Made by a program: the position numbers and the translations under genes. The notes beneath the pieces are model-generated. The model did not search any database. It had not been told where the DNA came from and worked only from the letters and a program-made list of their open reading frames with translations. Shown one piece after another: positions 1 to 9,859 of a stretch of DNA of 64,000 bases; the stretch's first letter is position 1; each line of letters starts with the position of its first letter. The stretch is from Sacculina carcini (lineage: Eukaryota > Arthropoda > Thecostraca > Sacculinidae): contig OU696575.1 in NCBI GenBank assembly GCA_916048095.2, positions 4,001,501 to 4,065,500 of the forward strand, read 5' to 3'.

Positions 1-119
1 ACACGTCCTTCAATTTTGGTTCAAGTTCGAGGACTGAATAAGATGCCCCAGTCCCTTATTACAATATTTTGTGGTCAGCGTTCGAGTGTAGATCCTCATG
101 TTTCGCCGAGCCCCACAAC

Positions 120-835
120 TTTATTCTTACACCCCCCCCGTCAGGGTCTTTGATCAAACGACATATACACTTTTGTCATTGTCGACAACTATTCACCATA
201 CACAATTTTGTACTCTGTTTCAATGACCTCATTCAGTGCCATCGCACCATTTTCGAACCCAGCGTTTGTCATGCTCGGCACGGCAGGGATTGTCGAATCT
301 GACAATGGTCCACCGTTCAGTGGCCATAAACTTGAACAAGTATCCAATTATCCCGTATCCCGGCACCAGAATGTGTGGCCTAGAAAAACCGACACTTCAA
401 ACAGTTATTGAAAGTGCTTAAACAAGCATTGTCTGCGGTATCTGTGAATCAAACCACTCTTCAATAATCGTTGTTCAATTTTCAACATACCTTCCACAGG
501 AATGTCATGGTGTGAACTGACATTCGGTAGACCTGCGCTATCTTTGTCGCCTGAAAGTTTCATACAGATGAAGGACGATACAGTTCACGATCATGACACG
601 ACAGCGAAGACCAAGATGCAATTTTATACCAATATATGCAGAGGACATTACCAAGGTTATCAGTAGGTTGTGAAAATGTCGTAGGGGCCACCAAGATCGG
701 CAAACCGACAATATGTACTGTCGATCGAGTGAAAGGTACAGCGGTGACCACCCGACGCGACAATCATATAGTGACTCGAAACAACTCACGCTTCAAACGG
801 TGTCCAAATACTATTTTCAAGTCCACACAAATTGC
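120..835 (+). pseudogene. Ty3/Gypsy integrase remnant
   Basis: Degenerate 3' half of a Ty3/Gypsy pol. About 208-440 reads like the end of an integrase core, with an SDNGPPFSGH-type stretch (the second catalytic Asp region) followed by a WP-containing segment. About 560-830 resembles the integrase C-terminal domain of K02A2.6-like Gypsy elements and ends in a VTRNNSRFKRC-like motif. The reading frame changes several times and there are stops, so it is dead. No LTR or RT is present beside it, and the element may begin before the window. Clade assignment is inference. Confidence 0.65.
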
Positions 836-885
836 CCAGTTGTGCTCGTGGTATTTTAGGTCAATCACAGTTTATAATCTGAAGG

Positions 886-886
886 C

Positions 887-962
<76 letters not shown>

Positions 963-968
963 ACACAT

Positions 969-1005
<37 letters not shown>

Positions 1006-1018
1006 TACAAACGCACAC
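886..1018. repeat. (CA)n microsatellite
   Basis: About 130 bp of nearly pure CA dinucleotide with a few TA and AA interruptions. Long open frames across it on both strands (poly Thr-His, Cys-Val) are artefacts of the repeat. Confidence 0.97.
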
Positions 1019-1043
1019 GTCGCAGGACATGCACAATTTGCAA

Positions 1044-1086
1044 ACACACACAATCGTACAGGCAAAGCCTGTACGATTGTGTGTGT
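1044..1086. repeat. Perfect 20-bp inverted repeat, 3-nt loop
   Basis: Arms 1044-1063 and 1067-1086 are exact reverse complements separated by AAA. The arm core is CAATCGTACAGGC. It sits between the CA microsatellite and the LINE remnant. Confidence 0.95.
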
Positions 1087-1089
1087 TAT

Positions 1090-1760
1090 TCCAACCACCT
1101 TCTTTGAACGCCCAATCATGCCAACTCAAAACCCTACTCCACACTCGAAATCTTGGTGTCACATTTGACTCCAGTCTTAGTTTTTCTTACCATATTGCTC
1201 AAACTGTACGCAAATGTAGATTTATCTTTCGCAGCCTTTATATCATTAGACAATATATTGATCAACTTACTTCAATCACACTCATACACTCATTTATTTT
1301 TCCTCATCTATGTTTATTGTTCTTTCTTATTCAATTCCTTATCAGCGAAACACGTTTCCTCCTTGCAATATATACTCAATCAATCGTGTCGTTTTGTTTT
1401 TAGACTCCCTGCTCGCCATCCTACACCTACTCTGCTTAAGAAAATAGGCTGGCTTCCCTTTATACTTTTGGTCCACCAAGAATATGTTGCCTCATTTTCA
1501 AAATACTACATTCACCTGCTCCTCCACCCTATCTCAAGGAACTGCTCCGCCTTACGACCCATGCCCATAATACCCGGAACTCTATCGCTCTCCTTGAAAT
1601 TCGCGCCACCTCTGAATCTCCCTGGTCCTCGCGATCTTTTGAGTTGCCTTCTCATATAACCTCTATATCTTTGAGCTGCCTTCTCATATAACCTCTGCCA
1701 CGTCCAATAAATATTTCAGTCTTAAGCTTCATAAACATCTTCTGGAATCCTATCAGGCTA
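1090..1760 (+). pseudogene. CR1/L2-like non-LTR RT 3' end
   Basis: Degenerate C-terminal part of a LINE reverse transcriptase. An NLGVTFDSSLSF motif, as in the RT thumb of CR1/Jockey-group elements, is followed by a helical region and an IGWLPF-type motif typical of the segment after the RT. Frameshifts near 1400 and after 1640 break the frame. No catalytic box, endonuclease or intact 3' tail was found. It is a 5'-truncated, inactive copy. Confidence 0.6.
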
Positions 1761-3389
1761 CCTTTGCTTGTTTTTCCTCATGCTTTTCTTCTCCCCACTG
1801 ACCTTTTCGGCTCCCTACTACACATGTAGTTCCCATCTGTAGCGGTTTCCTCACCTGTTGTGACATTTCCAACCACCGTCTTGACCGACCGTCGCAGCTG
1901 TGTATACCCTCTGTTAGCCCGCAACTTATGCTTATGATTGTTTAACTACCGAGCTAGCTTCTGCGATACTTTAGTTTGCGTCTATGTTTGTGTGCCGGCC
2001 TATGTGCTTCATGATAATTTACTTAATTATTATTTTGCTCTTTTGTACTTGCATTCACCCTGTTAAACCCGCCGATACTTTGTTGAAAGTGGCCAATACA
2101 TACATACTACATACTACATACTATCCTGCGTACCCAAAAACGTATAACTATCTAGTAGCACAGATATTTATGTGAAGATCAATTGCTAAATCCTAACAGC
2201 ATAAATTTGGACATTTCTTGATCGTCAGACCTGATATTCCATCTCTTTTTATTTCTACCTCATATATATTGTTTTTGTGTCTCTTATCTGCAGAAAATTA
2301 CCAAACTCCGTGGTAGAGTCACCCAATAACAAGAAAAATAGAAAAAGGTAACTTGACGATCAAAAGTAACCTAAAAAACAAAAAAGTAACCTAACGATGA
2401 AAAAGTAACTTTTGGTAACCTAATAACTTTTTTAATGATTAGCGTCCACAACTTTTTCGTTCAGTTTTAAGTAGCTTATGAAAAAGTGACCTTTAGGTGG
2501 AAAAATAACTTTATTTACTTTTGACAGCCCTAGTTATCAGTGATGAAAAACAATGTCACTGAGTAGTACTATATACATAAGTACCATTAACAGTAATGTA
2601 ATATATGCTATTGTAACAATGTGAATAAATTGAGATGCAATTTTTTTTCAGGGGAACTTAATAAATTTTGTAATACCCCATTAAGACTAAGCATTATTAT
2701 AACGATTACATTTAACTATCTGCTCAACAGGATTCTATATGAAATGGCATAACCCGGCGGAGCAGAATTTCATTGGGCGAATTCTACAATCCCACAGCCC
2801 CTGTCCACCCAGCAGAAAATGATGGTACCAGATACCAGTCATGAGTTGTGCCATGCATTCTGGGGAGGTGGCCCTCTCTAATACGTCTTACGTCATTGTG
2901 GCGCCATAACGTGAAGAGGGTCGGTTCTGCGGTGGCAGCGAGCTGCACGGGGCACGCCTGTGTGTTGATAAGCTTCGGCTTCTTCCCGTGTAGCAGCTGC
3001 CACTTAGGCATTTAACCATTTAACCAAAACACTACATCATAACCACTACTCACCCGTTGCAGAGTCCATGCCTCCCTCAGCCATTACTTAGATCAGGGAC
3101 CTGGAGTGTGAGCCCGGTTCCTAAGAGGTGCAAGAATTTCTGTAAAAATATAAAATGTGTTTTGGCCTATACATTATGTTTTCATGGAAAAATGTTTGCT
3201 TATTCCCCTTGGAGGAACTTTGGGTTGTATGAGTGATTATTGAATACAACAATTTTGTTATTACATCGTTTGTATGGTTATTTTTCTCATGTAACTATCA
3301 AGAATTGAGAGGGTGCCATAACTGAGTCCGGATTTGAGAAGGGTGCAAACACCAAAAATGTTGAGACACTCAGATGAATGAGATGGATA
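1761..3389. other. Intergenic, no gene seen
   Basis: AT-rich sequence. A short TACATAC/TACTACA run lies near 2098-2125. Between about 2320 and 2540 a loose, diverged repeat of AAAAGTAACCT-like words occurs. Segment 2770-3130 is richer in GC and looks like an interspersed repeat, but I cannot assign it; the 75-codon minus-strand frame in it has no recognisable motif. Confidence 0.6.
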
Positions 3390-3390
3390 A

Positions 3391-4760
3391 TCAGTACATT
3401 GCATTCACTTCATTAAACAAAATCTTGACACCGCTGGACAGGAAGGCTTGGTCATCTTCGAGAGGTAATACGCGCCGACATTCATCGTCCACCGCGTTGA
3501 TGACTTCTACAGTTTGAATGTGCAGCCCATCTTCCGTCGTTTCCTCCGCCTCATTTTCATCTTCTTTTGATGGCTGGTCCACTGGACGTTTCGACAACGC
3601 GTCGGCTCCGTGGTGCTCCGTTCTCGAACGAGAACGGTATCAATTTTTCCCTCAAGCTTAATATGGGAGGATTTTCGATGCATGATAGCCCATTTTGATT
3701 CAGAATGGGCACCATGGGTTTGTGGTCTGTGACCACCACAAATTTAGGTAAGCCGATCAAATACATAGAACACCTTTTTTTATGACCAGACAATTGCCAG
3801 ACATTCCAGCCCGCATACTGCATATCGCGTTTCCATGTCTGTCAAAAAACGCGACCCACATTGGATGAGGCGCCAGTTTCCCGTATTGTCACGCTGGTGG
3901 AGCATAAACCCCAATCCGCCAATCCGTGCTGCATCTGTTTGCAGCACAGTTTCCCGCGATTCGCTGTAAAATCCGAAAATGGGAGGTTCGACCAACGCCT
4001 TCTACACGGCTTTCATCGTTTTCGTGTGTGTTTCAGTCCAATTCCACACATTTTTCGGTTTTTAACAAATCCCGTAACGGTGATGAAGCTGTAGAAATAT
4101 CTGAGGAAAAAGTTCCCAGTTGGTTGACCAGGCCCATGAAAGAGCTAAAGTCAGTGATGCTTTCTGGCACTGGAAATTCATCTATGGCTTTGAAGTTTCG
4201 ATTGTCGGCTGTGTAGCCTGTATGATCTATGCGGTGTCCGCAATACTCCACGTCCGAGCAAGCAAATTTGAATTTTTCGGCGTTGAGAGTAATGCCTGCT
4301 GAATCACAACGCTGTAGCACTGACCAGACGCTCGCAAGATGCTCATCATAGGCGCCGTCATACACAAGTATATCGTGCACGACTTTACACACTTGAGGTA
4401 GGTCACCCAAAGCTGCGTCACCTCACCTGTTGTACTCGTCTCCGCTTGAGACGATCCCATGACCGCTCGCTTGAACTTGAAACGACCCCATGGGGTGATG
4501 AAGCAAGTCAGATGCTGATCATCTTCATGTATGGGTATTTGGAAGTAGCCAGTTTTCGCTTCCAGTGTCGTCAGAAATCGGGGTTCACCGGCGATCGCTG
4601 ATACGACGTCAATTGGTGATTTGACTGGATAGGTAGGTCGTTTCACATACCGGTTAAGTTTCGTCAAATCAACGGTTAACCGACACCCTATTGTCGACCC
4701 ATCTCTGGACTTTTTTGCCACTGGAACCATGGGATGACACCATGTCGTTGGTTCATGCAC
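3391..4760 (-). pseudogene. Gypsy RT and RNase H remnants (element G)
   Basis: RT N-terminal boxes at 4760-4430 (LTVDLTKLNRYV, then TGYFQIPIHEDDQ and ITPWGRFKFKRAVMG) are followed by a shifted palm/thumb (4410-4033) and RNase H pieces (3995-3557). The RT catalytic YxDD is degraded: the frame shifts just before it. At least three frameshifts occur. Confidence 0.7.
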
Positions 4761-5323
4761 TTTTTCTAGTACTCCACGGTTCTGCAGCTCGTTTAATTGC
4801 TTTTCAATAGCATCTCTGGAACAGACAGGTATTGCCTAGCTGCGGTGACGGCATATGACACAGCTTCTTCTTTTAACTCGATACGCATTGGACCTCCCTG
4901 CATTTTGCGCAAGATACTGTTTGACTGCCCAAACACATCTGAAAATGTGTATATCATTGCACTTCGGTGCTCACGACGCTCCGCTGCAGTGGGTGGTGGC
5001 TTCAGCGTCCACACTGGATGCTGTTCCATTTTGCTTCAGTGTATCTGTTCCATCTTTTTTTTGACCGTGGATTGGTATGGGTATTTTGGATTTCCCCGTA
5101 AACTTTTCCTGTTTTGCCACCGACAGAATCTATCGGGGACATGATACCGGCAGTATTTTCAGCTTTACTGCGTCTTGCCACGAAAGCTGTGCGCCTCTCA
5201 GGCCCTTGACAATGTATAGGCATGTGTTTACAGCTACGTCACCCAGCTTCACTGTGACATCAGCACAACCTATGCATTTCAGTCTATGCCCGTCTGTCCC
5301 GTGAAGGATATAATCCGGTGGTT

Positions 5324-5812
5324 TTAAATTGCTGCGATATAGCCTACACGTAGTGCCGTTGATGCACTGATGACTGACACTGCGGCACCCGTGTCAGCTA
5401 TACACACCATGGGATAACTCTTCCCAGAAGTATGCTCCACATGGACCGTTATCGATGGGATATATTTTCGCTGGCCCGTGGCACCGACGTTCACGTCCGA
5501 CACCATGATATGATGCACTACTGCCTTTGTTAGTAGGGGGAGACTTCTGCGGAGATGCCGACTCGTACCGGCTACGGCAGCACTTCTCTTAGTGCCGTTT
5601 CTTTTTGCACTTCCGACACTCCGCATTGAGGGCAGGACACATATTTGCATCCTTGTGTTTATTGTGACCGCATCTTGTACATCTGCTGCTGGGCTGAATT
5701 GATGCTCTGCGGAACGTGGCCTCTGCTTGTAGCTGAACATTTTGTTGATACTGCGTTCTTGCATCATTGCGGCATTCTCTTCTGCGGTTCCGCTACATGC
5801 GGCAAATGACAA
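5324..5812 (-). pseudogene. Gypsy protease region (element G)
   Basis: Contains an aspartic-protease active-site motif, ADTGAAVSVIS (D-T-G-A), preceded by a nucleocapsid-like Cys/His-poor stretch in disturbed frames. The upstream gag and downstream RT are in different frames. Retropepsin would cleave Gag-Pol in an active element; this copy is broken. Confidence 0.65.
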
Positions 5813-6112
5813 TATGTTCTTCCAGCGAGAGATCTTTCTGACGTAGCGATCGATGAAGCGCTTCTTCGTCAGCGGTGCCCATGACTATTATGTCGCTGAG
5901 TGTTTTATCCGAACATTCAGTGCATAAATCACATAATGCCATCGACACTTTGATGCAACACAAGAAGTCGTTGAAGAATTATCCGTCCTCTTGCTTTCTC
6001 AGGAAGAACTCTCTGCGATCAGTATTCCATCTTATTCACGCATTCCTCGATGCTGGTGTGCGTGGTGACTGCCAGTCTGTACCGAAGTATCCTGGACCAC
6101 TCTTCGTCCACT

Positions 6113-6240
6113 AGCGATACAAGCACTGCTCTTTGCTCCTCGTCCGGGAGATCTTTCAGCTTGCAAGATAATGCGTAGCGATACAAGCACTGATCTTTGC
6201 TACTCGTCCGGGAGATAATTCAGCTTGCACAATAATGCGT
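6113..6240. repeat. 64-bp tandem duplication within gag
   Basis: 6113-6176 and 6177-6240 are two adjacent 64-bp copies differing at a few positions. They arose by duplication inside the gag pseudogene. The unit is not a multiple of three, so it also shifts the frame. Confidence 0.9.
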
Positions 6241-6631
6241 AAGCTTCAAACTTGTGTTTCCAAATGTCGAATTCCTTCAGAGACACTGAGGACGACAGAA
6301 AAGGTGCTGGTTTGGCTGATGCCGGCGCACGTTGTTTGCTGTCAGAGCGTTTCTCATCGGTTGACATTGCTCTTTCATGAGCTCGGCTGACTGAGATTGT
6401 CTCCAGTATGCTTGTCAGTCTCTCTTCTCGTGCTGCTGCCGGCCTTTGCAGCTCTGATTGGCTGTCATTTGTTGCGCCATAAGCTCTGTGAGCTTTGCGA
6501 TTGATGCTTCCATCGTTGTAGCTTCTGCAGCTCACGAATTCACAATGCATCAAAATCCAAATGGCAATGACAAAATGACAAAACCACAATGACAAATTCA
6601 CAAACACGAGGTAGTCTTCACAAAACTTCAA
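6200..6631 (-). pseudogene. Gypsy gag fragment (element G)
   Basis: Gag-like N-terminal part with an FDIWKHKFEAYALL segment of the kind seen in Ty3/Gypsy capsids. It is interrupted at the 64-bp tandem duplication 6113-6240, after which gag-like sequence continues in another frame towards 5870. Zinc knuckles are not clearly preserved. Confidence 0.55.
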
Positions 6632-6674
6632 ACAGCTTTAAGAACATTCACCGGTTCATCACCGACTGCGCCAT

Positions 6675-7000
6675 GTTATGTTCGACTCAGCACAATCAAA
6701 ACGCTCTCTCCCTTCACACAATTATAGTATACGCACTCACACACACAAGCACCACAATACGAATCACACTATGACTTAACAGGCCCGCAACACGAATCAC
6801 ACTGACTAGCAAGCACACACATGAACGCACACACAAGTGCCTGTGATCTTGACAGGTCACGCGATAGTATATACGTCTCTAGTGTTATGTGGCTCATATA
6901 TTCACACACACAGCATGTATGTTTAATGTATCTGTGTATTCGGACCGACACTAACCAGAGTGGTATATTTTCTACATGTTCTCTATATTTTCTACTTCTG
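6675..7000 (-). repeat. 5' LTR of element G (outer limit uncertain)
   Basis: Upstream of the PBS the minus strand ends in AACATAACA, giving a CA-terminated LTR adjacent to TGGCGCAG. The other LTR is deleted, so the outer end cannot be fixed by comparison; 7000 is approximate. The region is CA-rich like the LTRs of element F. It lies directly upstream of Hr39 exon A. Confidence 0.5.
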
Positions 7001-7073
7001 TATGTGGACTGCAATATTTCAATTCATTGTAGTCGATAAACTGATTTATCTATCTATCTATCTAGTCACCGCA

Positions 7074-7914
7074 ATGCTAATAAGAGCTGTGTGTTGGCAG
7101 ACGGGAGGTGACCGAGTAGGAAGTCCGTTTCCTGCTCGCAGTGACTCAGGCTGTGAAGTGAACGCTGCCGGATCATTCACTCCGTCCTCGTCTCCGCTGC
7201 TGCTGCGTCACCCGACGGCCATATCACCATTGCACTTGTCGGCTGGCAGCGTCGGTCGATCGGTCAGTTGCAGCGGCGGTAGCGGCACGTCGCCTGTGCA
7301 GTGGCCACGACCAGCATCCGGCCATTCGTCACCCTTCTCGCGTACACCCAGCTCAAGTTTGTCGCGCAATAATAGTGACGCATCCTCCCTGGGTGCCGGT
7401 TCGCAGCACTCGTCTGTATCATCTCCACTGTCGTCAAGCGGTGGTGGCAGCTGCCGCATTTTAGCCCTGGAACATCACCTTGCGCAGCAATTGTCACCTG
7501 ATATTGCACCGCTTAATCTGGCGGTGCCGGCCACCGGTGCTGGTCGCTTGAATTCGGATCAGGATAGCTGCGGAGACGACACCACAAACCCGGGTCCGGT
7601 CGAAGGAGCTGAGTCACTGCTAGTGGCCGCTCAACCTCCGACAAGCCCGGGCAGTCTGTCTGTCGTACAGACAGCTGTAAGCAGACAACAGCTGATCAAT
7701 AGTCCGTGTCCAGTATGTGGCGACAGAATATCGGGTTTTCACTACGGCATTTTCAGCTGCGAGTCGTGTAAGGGCTTCTTTAAGCGCACCGTTCAGAACA
7801 AGAAAAATTACGTGTGTCTGCGTGGTGCTTCATGCGCAGTAAGCATCGTCACTCGTAAAAAATGTCCCGCCTGTCGTTTCGACAAGTGTCTCAAAATGGG
7901 CATGAAACTAGAAG
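7074..7914 (+). CDS. Hr39: Hr39-like nuclear receptor (NR5B), exon A
   Basis: Encodes a Ser/Gly/Pro-rich N-terminal region (residues 1-211) and the two-zinc-finger DNA-binding domain (from residue 212). The first finger is [14 protein letters not shown] and contains the P-box CESCKG typical of NR5 receptors; the second contains CLRGASC and [11 protein letters not shown]5 proteins bind monomerically to extended half sites in the nucleus. ATG 7074 is the first in-frame Met after a possible splice acceptor (TCTATCTATCTAG, ending 7065), so a further 5' exon is possible. The exon ends GAA-G at 7914 before the donor GTCAGT. Joining all six exons gives 597 aa with no internal stop. Confidence 0.9.
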
Positions 7915-8599
7915 GTCAGTTTCTCTTGATTGTGTGCTGTTGTTTTTTTTCTACGTTATTTTATATACTGGTTTTTAATTATTTTGGATATTGTATACAT
8001 GTAGTATTTGATACTACACACACACAACAACACAATCAACACCAAGCAACGGTATAACACACGCACTGATTGAGCTCACTGTGCGGTCAGTTCTTCACAC
8101 ACTGACTGGACTGGATACACTCGGCTACCACCGAATACACAGGCCGTTGACATCTCAGAGTAGAGAAGAACAGGAACGTCTCAGAGTACGGAAATAAGCA
8201 TACCAGCTTAAAACAACATATTGTCTCACAATTACAACCAAACAACACGCAACTGCGGACCTGAGTGTAATATTCATGCACCTGTGAGGCCACGAAACCA
8301 CGTACTTTACAGTACTTATCAGACACACTTCATGAACACAATCAACACGATAACATTACAAGCCCACAAAGCGACGCTCAGTGGCTAACGATCACCAGTC
8401 AATGGCAGTTAGTAAGTTATCAACAACATCAGCCCAGGGGCACATGTGGTGCACACAACACTGAGACGATTATAACAATGTCATGAACTCGAACAGTGCA
8501 TAAAAACAAACAGTGGGCACAAAATCCAATCACAACAAATAATTGTTTACACAATGCAGTCCTAATGTATATTGTGTGATCCTGGTCTCCTTCAGTTGT

Positions 8600-9830
8600 T
8601 GGACTTGGTCCCATACCCACACTGAGAATGTGATGTCTTGAAGGCGTGACAGCTGTCAATACACATTGAATTTGCAGCCTTGGTGCCACATGTGCGGTGG
8701 ACGTTGACTTTAGGTAGGCCGAGAAAATATGTGCCCATAACTGACATCAGCTTCAGCAGCTTCCCGATGAGTCGGAACCCAATAAGGGTGCGACGCCTCA
8801 GGTTTGCAATGTTGTTACCGTTTACGACGTGGTGTCCCAGCTCCTCCCAAGTCATGACTTTCAGGCTGGATTCGACCCGCCTTCACCAGGCTTGCGTAAG
8901 CCTTGTGTCCTTCTATGTCGTTGATTAGAAATATGCGCCACACGCGATCGACATTATTCATACAAGGCATCTTTGCATGATGGTATAACATTGATTGGTC
9001 AATGTTAAATATGCGGTATTGGTCGGTCATTGATGCGGTCATAACATTCATGCGGTCTTTGTCTTGGCTATCCGTGGGCCGCGATGTGTTACTCGATGAT
9101 CGGATTTCGTTGTTGGGACAAGTCTGTGGAGTCTGCTCCGGTGATGCCGATGACAACGGGCTAGCTGAGTTGTGACGAGAGAACACCGGGACTATCGAAA
9201 TGCAATCCTGCAAGGTGTTTGAAAGATACACCATGAAGTCCACAACTGTTTCCATTGTTGAACCGCTTCTGATAATGAACATTGTGCGACCATGCCCGCA
9301 CTAGCTCATTGTATTCGCCAGACACATCAGCGGTCTCTGGTGGACGCTCCCATCCCCCGTGTCGAAGATCGTCCGAGAACACCGCTTGATCCCATCTGAT
9401 ATGCACAACAGCTGGAGCGCCAGACTGCGGATGAAACACAGGAAATTCATCCTGGACATTTCGGTCAGGTTGGCAAACGCCAGTCTCACTGGAGGCGATT
9501 GAACAGCCGTTCGTACCGTTGCCAGGTTGGAGGTCCGCAAATAACACGTGTGCTTGACCCAGTTTCATGTCTGGTCGGAGCTTACACCTTTGACCACGCT
9601 AACAACCGCCAAATACGGCGTGGTTTTCGAGTCCCTCACCCACAGTGTCGTGATCGCCATTCCGAGGCGAAACCCTGACAAATGTCGCAGTCAGAGTGTA
9701 GTTGTTTTTCGCCACTTCTTGAGTACACCTATCGCACATATACGAGATCGCCCAATCCTCCGATACATCGTAGCCGGCACATGACATGATGGCGAGGCGG
9801 ATCAACGCGGGCAGCATCAAGGATTGAAAA
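8600..9830 (-). pseudogene. Unrecognised coding remnant, possible endogenous viral nucleoprotein
   Basis: Reading down the minus strand, protein-like sequence passes through three frames: about 9820-9599, then 9540-8815, then 8855-8640. There is an in-frame stop near 9301 and frameshifts near 9550 and 8860. The composition is helical with conserved-looking hydrophobic blocks and no RT, integrase, DDE or zinc-knuckle motif. The helical blocks and an apparent size of roughly 400 codons recall nucleoproteins of chuvirus-like or other Mononegavirales integrated into arthropod genomes. That identification is from pattern memory only; an unknown transposon ORF is the main alternative. Confidence 0.35.
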
Positions 9831-9859
9831 CAAATCGTGTAATCTATTGACGATTTCTC

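Larger units (their letters stand above)
3390..6674 (-). mobile_element. Decayed Ty3/Gypsy element (element G)
   Basis: Minus-strand LTR retrotransposon running from its primer-binding site at about 6674 downward through gag, protease, RT and RNase H, then stopping inside RNase H near 3390. Integrase and 3' LTR are missing. All domains are broken by frameshifts and stops. The sequence after the 5' LTR (minus strand TGGCGCAGTCGG) is a conventional TGG-starting PBS. The separate integrase remnant at 120-835 lies on the other strand and could be the lost part of the same family; that is only a possibility. Confidence 0.75.

Noticed and set aside
636..1403. 255-codon plus-strand frame and several minus-strand Cys-Val frames
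   Set aside because: They are carried through by the CA microsatellite; the parts on either side belong to an integrase remnant and a LINE remnant.
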